Below are positions 17,501-23,407 of a DNA stretch of 23,407 bases, in pieces. This DNA is from Seminavis robusta. Its lineage: Eukaryota; Bacillariophyta; Bacillariophyceae; Naviculales; Naviculaceae. Where the stretch lies: NCBI GenBank assembly GCA_903772945.1, contig CAICTM010001743.1, positions 1 to 23,407 on the forward strand, written 5' to 3'. How positions within the stretch are numbered: the first letter of the stretch is position 1; every line of letters starts with the position of its first letter. The notes under the pieces are model-generated. The model was given only the letters and a program-made list of their open reading frames with translations. It was not told where the DNA came from and made no database searches. The position numbers were made by a program, and so were the translations under genes.

Positions 17501-18998
17501 GGAACCTGTGTGGTGCCACCAGCTCATCCGGTACAGTATGAATACTGTCGGTCACTGGTGGCGGGCGTCTGCGTGTAGTAGAGCCCTTGGCCTTGCCCAT
17601 GTCGCTCCCGAAAATTAATTCGGCGCGATCGATGTCCTCCAGCTTGACGGGACAGTCGCGAATTTGACCAGTCCTGATCATGTTGCGGTAGCCCTCCAAA
17701 GATGGGCGCTGGAGGTTGTGGTACAGATTTCTTGCGAGAAATGCACCCTTGGCTTGCTTCTTGGTAAAGCCTTCGAGGTTGCCCTCCACCGTCTGGACCA
17801 AATGCTGGAACTCCGGTGAAAACTGGTTGAGTTGGGCCATGTGATCCAGCAGGTCTTGCTCAATCAACACGCCATACAGACCTTTGGCGGTCCTTCCATA
17901 CCTGGTATGGATCCCAGTTGGGCGGTAGTGGTAGATGGCGTCGTCGACTCTTGAGTCCATGAGGACATAGGATCCATCCTGTGCCCTGACGCAGTCATCC
18001 ACAACAAGAGACAAAGCGTTGATGTTGGCGATGCCTCCTGGATTGGAATAACCATTTCCGTAAGGGGTGTCGCCTTCTTGTGTAAGCTTGGTGCTTCCAA
18101 CGTTTGTGGCCATCTCGATTGGTCTTGGAGAGAGCCGCTGGCGGACAATCATGTCCTGGTTCATGACAGTTCGGATGGAACTGCCACTGTCGAGATAAAC
18201 TGTGTTGGGTCCATCAGGAATGAGGCTCTTGACCGACACTCCTGCAAGATTTGGCTCTGCCACTCCTGTGAGTTCGGCATCTGCCACTCCTGGGAACTCA
18301 AACGCAACTTGGTGGTGCTGGTCTTCGACTGATAGTGAGTCTTGGTCTTGGAAATCTTCATAACAGTTGCCTCGCTGATTCTCCCGCTGACGCCGACTGG
18401 GTCCACGGTACAAGCAGCGAAATTCATTCTCTGTATCTGAGCTGTAGTCGGAACAGCAGCTCTGATCATCGTCTTTGCCATCCCGAGGGATCACTCCTTC
18501 ACATGAAGCTGTGTGGAAGACGGTGTCAGGGAAGGCACAACGACTCACAATTATATTATGGGTTTCATTATACCGCTGAAGGATAAGGTCGGATCCGATG
18601 CTTACACCGTCAGGACCTCCCTCGGCAAGCTGATCATGGCCGTAGCCGGAGTGATAGCTTTCTTCGCATGATGTCTCATCATGCTTTCACTCCTCTGCAT
18701 AAAGCGGGATGCCTCCAAGGAAATCGGTAGCGAATGCTCCCCAGTCTATGGAAGCTTCTGGCTCACTGTCGGTGGTGGAATCATCTCTCCCCATCAGGGG
18801 CGGGACTCCATCGACTTGATGGTGCTGGAAGTGGAACTGCAATGACCCTGCCGCGCTGGCCTGTGAGGCTTGGCTTGACATGAGGAATTGCTGAAAGTTC
18901 GACTGGCTCGTAGGAGGTGGAGGTACTCCACTAAATCCACTCCTGCTCCCCAATGGTGGTGTACCAGATGAAAAGGGTCTTCTTCGATGCCCTGTCAT
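14590..18998 (-). pseudogene. Ty1/copia (CoDi-like) gag-pol polyprotein, nearly complete but interrupted
   Basis: Minus strand. The frame from ATG 18998 runs to TGA 18687-18689, continues in the same frame to TAA 15192-15194, then on to a frameshift near 14965 and a stop at 14590-14592. Domains in order: a Pro/Ser/Gln-rich gag N-terminus; a copia protease (TVYLDSGSS, Asp codon at 18189-18191); the integrase triad (Asp in CMDVFYV, Asp in IQCDLEFKSL, Glu in GPAERNIRTLKER); the diatom-type GSTTRRRPPP motif before the core; an acidic linker with SARIATAEAKKG; reverse transcriptase (SLDVPNAFIQT and FHVDDL as the catalytic box); and RNase H (WWVDASFAVH, SSTEAELIGADD, MQDNKS). Only about 270 residues precede the protease and the gag core is missing, so gag is internally deleted. 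The intact pol motifs argue for recent activity. The two stops and one frameshift make this copy inactive alone. Confidence 0.88.
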
Positions 18999-20097
18999 GT
19001 GTGATGGCGATACTCATACTGGTGTTCGGAATTGGTATAAGAACTGGGTTGCTCATTGCATCAAACATGGCTTCTATGCTCATCCATTTCACTGCTTTCG
19101 CAGAGACCATGGAGGAGCTCGTGGTTTTACTGTTGGAGCTACTGCTGTTGATGACTTGCCCCCTTTAATGGACATTCCAATTCAGCGAATGGCGGGCACT
19201 CTGTTTCAAGTACTATCACAAAAAGGAATGTTCCCTTCAGGAAGTCGCCTTCCTTTCATTGTTGCTTCCTGTTATGGGGATGGCTACAAGGCCATCAAAG
19301 GCATTCTACTCAAGTCACATCCATCCTTTCATGACCAACCAGCTACTTTGATTAGAGGCTATCCAAGACAACAGAAGAATGAATCTCTTCTTCAGTATTT
19401 CTCTCGCTATGATGACTACATTGATCTGCGAGCCCTCATTTGTGATGACAACCGCGATCTCACAGCTACAACTGAGATTGATAACTTCATTGCAGGAACT
19501 TTGCATGCCGATTTCTTGAATAGATGCAGTCGAGATGAACACCGTCAAGCTGCCCATCTTCACAAGTACCAAGGCAGCCAAATTGTTGAAACTTTAGAAA
19601 AGTTCCTTTCAACTGTTGACAGTCCTATCCATCAGACTCGCCAGTCTTTTCAGCGTTCTAGAACCAATTCAACTCCAGCTCGACGACCATCTTTTGGACC
19701 AATGCAACCACGTGACAGCTACATCTCTACTCCATCAACACAGAGATCTACGTTCACTGGTCATTGTCCATCTTCAACTCCAACTTCAATTCCAGTTCAT
19801 CATCTTCAGCTTAGCCCCACTGATTCTACCACACCTTCACTATCAGCTACAAACTCCGAAGAGACTCTGGAATCTCTGACTGATGATTTGGCCAGCCTTC
19901 CACATCCCAACCACAAAAAGAAGTTGTTCTACATTTACAATGCTTGTGTCCATCGTATCCAAGCTCAACCATCCTATGTTGATGCTCCCACTTGTATTTG
20001 TTGTGGAGCTCAACACAGATTTGATGAATGCCCTGTTCTTCTCAGCACATCCTTTCTCAAAGATCATTACATCAGATGGTGTCAACAGTTGCGTTGA
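18997..20097 (+). CDS. Copia Gag (capsid-nucleocapsid) of the plus-strand element
   Basis: A 366-residue open frame from ATG 18997; the same frame is open upstream to about 18920 with plausible gag sequence (LNPLLLPNGGVPDEKGLLRC), so the true start is probably upstream and lost. The body has THTGVRNWYKNWVAHCIKHG, FQVLSQKGMFPSGSRL, YGDGYKAIKGILLKSHPSFH and QLVETLE-like EIVETLEKFL-type segments (here QIVETLEKFL), characteristic of diatom CoDi gag. A Ser/Pro/Thr-rich linker follows, then a zinc-knuckle-like CICCGAQHRFDECPVL near 19994-20040. It would form the retroelement particle and bind its RNA. After the TGA at 20097 coding-like sequence continues in the same frame (VDTFDSHPDSGIGSDTSED) with further stops, so the copy is no longer able to make a Gag-Pol. 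Confidence 0.85.
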   Translation: MCDGDTHTGVRNWYKNWVAHCIKHGFYAHPFHCFRRDHGGARGFTVGATAVDDLPPLMDIPIQRMAGTLFQVLSQKGMFPSGSRLPFIVASCYGDGYKAIKGILLKSHPSFHDQPATLIRGYPRQQKNESLLQYFSRYDDYIDLRALICDDNRDLTATTEIDNFIAGTLHADFLNRCSRDEHRQAAHLHKYQGSQIVETLEKFLSTVDSPIHQTRQSFQRSRTNSTPARRPSFGPMQPRDSYISTPSTQRSTFTGHCPSSTPTSIPVHHLQLSPTDSTTPSLSATNSEETLESLTDDLASLPHPNHKKKLFYIYNACVHRIQAQPSYVDAPTCICCGAQHRFDECPVLLSTSFLKDHYIRWCQQLR

Positions 20098-21068
20098 GAA
20101 ACCTCTGCTCGAGATTGAGCCTTTCCCTCCAATACTCAATCTGTATCTACCAACTTTGTTGATACATTTGATTCCCATCCAGATTCTGGTATTGGTTCTG
20201 ACACAAGTGAAGATCCGATGGCGGATTTTCAACTGGGCCGCTCCTGAACACCATGGAGCGCCGCCGCTGTCTGGTCCAACCCACACTGCATTCTTGCGGG
20301 ACGAACATGGAGACCCTACCTGGGCTTTCGTCTACCGCTGATCACAGTCTCCAATCTTCCACTTCCACTTTGCCAGTTTCCAATGTCTCTTCCAGTCCAC
20401 GTCCAACTGCTCCCTGTATTGAAACAGTATCTGATGACGACCCTACTGATACATCTAGTCTTCCATCTCTGTGTCATCTTCCATCTCTTGACAGCTCCTC
20501 TTCAGTTGCTTCCATTGATTCTTTGGATTCTTTTGATTCTTTTGATGAGGGGAGGGCTCATTTAAATGCCCTTGATTGTGCTACACCTTTTTGGACTTCC
20601 AACATAGATGTCTTAGAAGATCCATCAGATCCCATTCGACCAGAAATTGAAGCACCTTCTGTCGATGATGATCCAGACACTTTCAGAGCTCAGATTGACA
20701 CTGGAGCACATGTAACTTGTACAGGTACTTTGTCCTTGTTGCACAACTATCAACCTTTCACTCCTTCTCATCCTTGTCCAGTGAGACTTCTCCCAGCAAC
20801 TGAAGGTTCTGATGCTTATCCCAAAGGTGTCGGCTATCTACGTGTTCCTGCTGCTACACCGTCTGGTTTCCTTGCAGTTCGAACCTTCTACAGTCCCACT
20901 CTTCGAACCACTCTCATTGATGAAAGAGACTTTGTGAAAGCTGCTGGTCTCAAATCCAATGACTTTCAATCTGAAACACTTCACAAGTACAATGATGCTG
21001 GTACCTTCACCTATACTTGTATCCACAAGCTTCGTCCGATGAGTGGAAATCCACGTGAATCCCCATAG
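20098..21068 (+). pseudogene. Copia protease region of the plus-strand element, frameshifted from gag and truncated
   Basis: Two frame changes separate it from gag. Between 20100 and 20340 coding-like pieces occur in frames 1 and 2 with stops; from about 20340 frame 3 is open to 21068. It has a Ser/Asp-rich spacer, then FRAQIDTGAHVTCTGTL (aspartic protease active site at about 20692-20740) and the conserved downstream block PVRLLPATEGSDAYPKG, FLAVRTFYSPTLRTTLIDER and DFVKAAG. The frame ends as the flanking repeat starts, so the repeat's insertion or a recombination truncated pol here. Confidence 0.8.
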
Positions 21069-22282
21069 TGGTGCGAAGCAGCTGTGCTGGTTTAGCCAGG
21101 TGGAAGAATTGCTGTGACATCTGTATACTCCAACAGTAGGGTCAGCAGTGCAGCCATCTGGCAATACAGGAATAGCTGAGGAACTCTATATCCCCAAGGA
21201 TGATGCAGTTCTTCAGCCAAGACCAATATAGAAAGTTAGCTTGTCAATACCAGCCAAATGAGATGCAAGAGAGCCAAAGCTGCATGGCTGAGTGCTGTCG
21301 AGGATTTTGTGTTCAGTTGATTTTAGCATAGTTTTAAGAAGAAGAAGTAATGAAAGGATAGTTGACCAGATACAGCCTCAGTAGCACTAGTTTCCCCACA
21401 GTTGAAGCCTTCCTGTGTGGATTGGGCCAGGGCAAAGAGTAAGTTATTCAATCATTGCTGTGGAGATTGAATAACAGTGACAGCCAGCTTTGTGGCTGGC
21501 CCATTCCCACTGTCAGAGGAGTGAGACCTCCAAGCAGAGCTCTCCACTCCCAGCCAGCCCTTTGTGCATCTACCCTGACTGGATCTCATCGGATTAACAT
21601 TGTCGCAGATTGCAGGCACAAGAGTGGCTTACAGTGTGGAAATCGAGTGAAGAAGAGCGAGCGAGTTGCCAAATCGGCTGATAGAGACCTGTCGACAGAT
21701 CAACGACCGAAAACTGGAATCGCGACTGACTCGAACGGAACCAAGACATCCACCTACCAACCTGAGGGTGCTTGAGACGATACACCAGCCAGTTTCTTGT
21801 TAATCGGCTCCATCGCGACGGCCGATAGTGGAAGGCAACAGGTACATCATTGTCGACTTTTCTTCACGGAAATTCCTCAGTCGTGCCTCCGGTAAAGGTA
21901 CTGCGGAAAGGGAACTGGTACTCACAAGGGACTCACAGAACCGGTACCGCCCGTACCTCTTCCGAGTGACGTACCTCCGTTCCGAAAGCGCGCCGAGCCG
22001 AAGAAACGAGTCACCTCACATTTTCGATCGATTCGCAAACTCCGAAGGCTCCGTACGGAAGATACGCACTCTGTTCCGAGTACATTACAGGAGTAACTCA
22101 GAGCAATACGAGACCACCTTCCACACTATTAACCAGGTTTTCGAGGTTACCAGTGTGTCAAGGAGCCTTTAATTGACCACCTACCATCAAGCGCAAGTCC
22201 TCAAGTCCTCACTTGGATTCCTTCGTGGTAGTTCTTCAACAGCACCTCTACACCACACTCAGCCAGCACAACAGCAGAAATC
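21060..22282 (+). repeat. Interspersed repeat, right copy (inverted partner of 1-1376)
   Basis: Colinear with the reverse complement of 1-1376 from the CAGCTGTGCTGGTTTAG word at 21080-21096 to the ATGGG at 22283. Shared landmarks include GGATTAACAT at 21591-21600, the 29-base identical block at 21921-21949, the CRE-like TGACGTA at 21967-21973 (TACGTCA at 483-489 in the left copy) and CCAGTGTGTCAAG near 22150. A hairpin GCCAGC/GCTGGC at 21483-21500 corresponds to that at 927-945. Its start coincides with the truncation of the copia protease, and its end with the start codon of the Q/P-rich ORF. It is best read as an LTR or 5' leader of an unrecognised retroelement family. Confidence 0.75.
21951..21973 (+). 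promoter_or_regulatory. CGTACCTC box with CRE-like TGACGTA, conserved in both repeat copies
   Basis: CCGTACCTC (21951-21959) is followed by TGACGTA (21967-21973) and a second CGTACCTC (21970-21977). The left copy keeps the CRE-like site (483-489) and the GAGGTACGG boxes (469-477, 497-505) in the inverse orientation. TGACGT-type CRE sites are recognised by bZIP factors, and in diatoms CRE-like sites control CO2- and light-responsive genes. Promoter function here is inferred. Confidence 0.4.
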
Positions 22283-22543
22283 ATGGGTACCAGTAGAAGC
22301 AAGAGGAGGAAGAAGCAGCAGCAGCAGCGCCAACAGCAACAGCTGCAGCAACAGCAACAACAACAGATACCACCACAGGATGTGGCCACACCGCCGGCAA
22401 CAACTACACCACCGGTACCAACACCACCATCACCGGCAACACCACCAGGTAGCACTGAACCACCACCATCCACTCCTGTCAAGTCACCAGTGGACCCACC
22501 CTCAGTACACCGGCTTGACAGGAGTTGGTTTGGAGCCACATGA
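22283..22543 (+). CDS. Gln/Pro-rich ORF downstream of the flanking repeat, function unknown
   Basis: ATG 22283 sits where the two repeat copies last align (ATGGG in both), which favours it as the real start of a repeat-encoded protein. The 86-residue product begins with a basic MGTSRSKRRKK, then a poly-Gln tract (CAG/CAA, about 22315-22366), then Pro/Thr-rich sequence ending VDPPSVHRLDRSWFGAT. This resembles the low-complexity N-terminus of a retroelement Gag. In another frame the sequence just after 22500 reads TGLTGVGLEPHDVKTLLLAS, so a frameshift may have cut off the rest. No retroviral-type domain follows. Confidence 0.4.
   Translation: MGTSRSKRRKKQQQQRQQQQLQQQQQQQIPPQDVATPPATTTPPVPTPPSPATPPGSTEPPPSTPVKSPVDPPSVHRLDRSWFGAT
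22315..22366 (+). repeat. CAG/CAA trinucleotide tract
   Basis: Imperfect CAG/CAA repeat coding for the Gln tract of the ORF starting at 22283. It is followed by an ACC/CCA-rich stretch to about 22490. Confidence 0.8.
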
Positions 22544-23407
22544 TGTGAAAACATTACTGCTGGCTTCCCACTGTGTCTGTCTTTGGTGTGTTTACACAGT
22601 AGTGCTGGTTTCTCAGATTGTCTGTCCCTGGAACAAGTGTGCTGCCTGGAAGTGTTTCACTCTGGGATATTGTATGGTTGGCCTGTGCTCTAAGTCTTTA
22701 GGCATGACTATAAGTATCTTTGGGCATGACTCCTAATATCTTTGGGCAAGACTCTAGATGATGGAAGATACTATGAGGTTTGGGACAAGCATGATTACTA
22801 ATGTTTGATGACATTATGAAGTCTGGACTATGAATGTCCCTATATATCAATTGTTGGTGGTCAGGTGAAGTCCTGGATGAAGGTTATATGCAAAGAGTGG
22901 CTGGAAGTCCCTTTACGGCCTGTAGGAAGTCCATTTCGCGGCCATTCGAAATTGCCACTGTATTTGACTTTAGGAGCCCTTTGTGCTCACAATTCTTAGT
23001 TTAGCATAACAAATAAGTGTACCTTTTGACCAGGACAAAGGATTGTACCTATTGCACCTGATAGCACCTGCTATTTGCACCCAACTACCTTGAAACCCGT
23101 CTTGAGTTGACCTCAAGACTTTGCCAGATTAAAAGTCGTGTTGTTCTGAGTAACTGACAGATGGCATCTGAAGATGAAGACAGCCTTCCAAGGCCAGCCT
23201 GACCTAGCAAGGGATGAAGCTTTGGCCGGCTTCATCGCGGAAATGACCCCAGGGAAAGGAAGAGCTTCGAAATCATGGAGTTCCTCGTGATGGAATGCGG
23301 GGAGTGCTCCCTTTAACTACTACTGTCATTTGGGTATGAGTATACTACCCCTACCAAGTTGATCCGCAACTTCAGCAAGGAGGCCGCGGAGAGTGGAGAT
23401 CTCCTCT
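22544..23407. other. Right end of window, no recognisable gene
   Basis: No ORF with a recognisable domain on either strand. It contains a 22-bp tandem repeat of about three units beginning TCTTT(A/G)GGCA (22695, 22717, 22739), a perfect 8-bp hairpin GTCTTGAG/CTCAAGAC at 23099-23119 and another, GATGAAGC/GCTTCATC, at 23213-23236. It could be decayed body of the element that starts at 21060. Confidence 0.5.

Larger units (their letters stand above)
13903..18998 (-). mobile_element. CoDi-like Ty1/copia LTR retrotransposon lacking its 5' LTR
   Basis: Comprises the probable 3' LTR and the gag-pol frame described separately. The domain order PR-IN-RT-RH defines copia. The 5' end is lost at the head-to-head junction with the plus-strand gag near 18925-18998, so the target duplication cannot be tested. 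Confidence 0.8.
18925..21068 (+). mobile_element. Second CoDi-like copia fragment: gag and protease only
   Basis: Plus strand, opposite to its neighbour. It starts without an LTR inside gag at the head-to-head junction and stops just after protease, where the right copy of the flanking repeat begins at about 21060. No integrase or reverse transcriptase follows. The protease type (IDTGAHVTCTG) differs from the neighbour's (LDSGSS), so these are separate elements, not an inverted duplication. Confidence 0.8.

Noticed and set aside
22173..22736. 187-codon His-rich plus-strand ORF and the 117-codon minus-strand Cys/Gly-rich ORF
   Set aside because: Other-frame readings of the CAG/CAC-rich tract, without a conserved start. 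Only its later part (TGLTGVGLEPHDVK) was noted as a possible frameshifted continuation.
1..23407. tRNA, rRNA, CRISPR arrays, riboswitches, bacterial-type operons
   Set aside because: None seen on either strand; the window is eukaryotic and transposon-rich.

Overview
This looks like a eukaryotic nuclear segment from a diatom, most likely a raphid pennate species; Seminavis-like is a guess from family resemblance. The reasons are two Ty1/copia-type retroelement copies whose gag, protease and integrase wording matches the diatom CoDi lineage, a membrane-anchored leucine-rich-repeat (LRR) gene of the kind expanded in pennate diatoms, and short 72-127 nt spliceosomal introns. No prokaryotic gene organisation, rRNA, tRNA or CRISPR array was seen.

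Layout. 1-1376: an interspersed repeat in minus orientation, carrying a TTGGTG microsatellite. A second diverged copy lies in plus orientation at about 21060-22282, so the window is flanked by a divergent pair of the same family, each leading to an ATGGG at its outer end. 1380-6264: plus-strand decayed coding sequence. It includes a long broken ORF1-like reading frame with CxxC zinc-like modules, an acidic linker and a coiled-coil tail, followed 2 nt later by a truncated apurinic-endonuclease-like (EEP) ORF2, i.e. a dead non-LTR (LINE-like) retrotransposon. 6270-6865: a cluster of TCTGGCCA-G-TGGCCAGA palindromes and a 191-bp candidate MITE. 6866-7538: a complete, short pogo-like Tc1/mariner element with CAGT-starting terminal inverted repeats, TA duplication and a transposase remnant. 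It is inserted in one half of a 75-bp tandem duplication. 8116-11595: the only apparently intact host gene, an eight-exon LRR membrane protein of 957 residues, containing a recent in-frame 375/378-bp duplication of two exons plus introns and one GC-AG intron. 12004-12281: a copia RNase H scrap. 12425-13500: a lysine-rich, microexon-containing gene with one frameshift and one in-frame stop. 13903-18998: a minus-strand CoDi-like copia element with one probable LTR. 18925-21068: a second, plus-strand copia gag/protease fragment lying head to head with the first. 22283-22543: a Q/P-rich ORF starting at the conserved ATG of the flanking repeat, then sequence with no recognisable gene.

Functionally the window is transposon-dominated, with one host receptor-like gene island at 7.6-11.6 kb and a damaged neighbour at 12.3-13.5 kb. 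The LRR gene has a cytoplasmic N-terminus, one membrane span and an outward-facing repeat domain, and is built as a string of phase-1 exons that can be duplicated without breaking the frame. Nearly every transposon ORF is broken. Two of the frameshifts (5423-5429 and 12868-12873) sit in G homopolymers, so some damage could be sequencing error.
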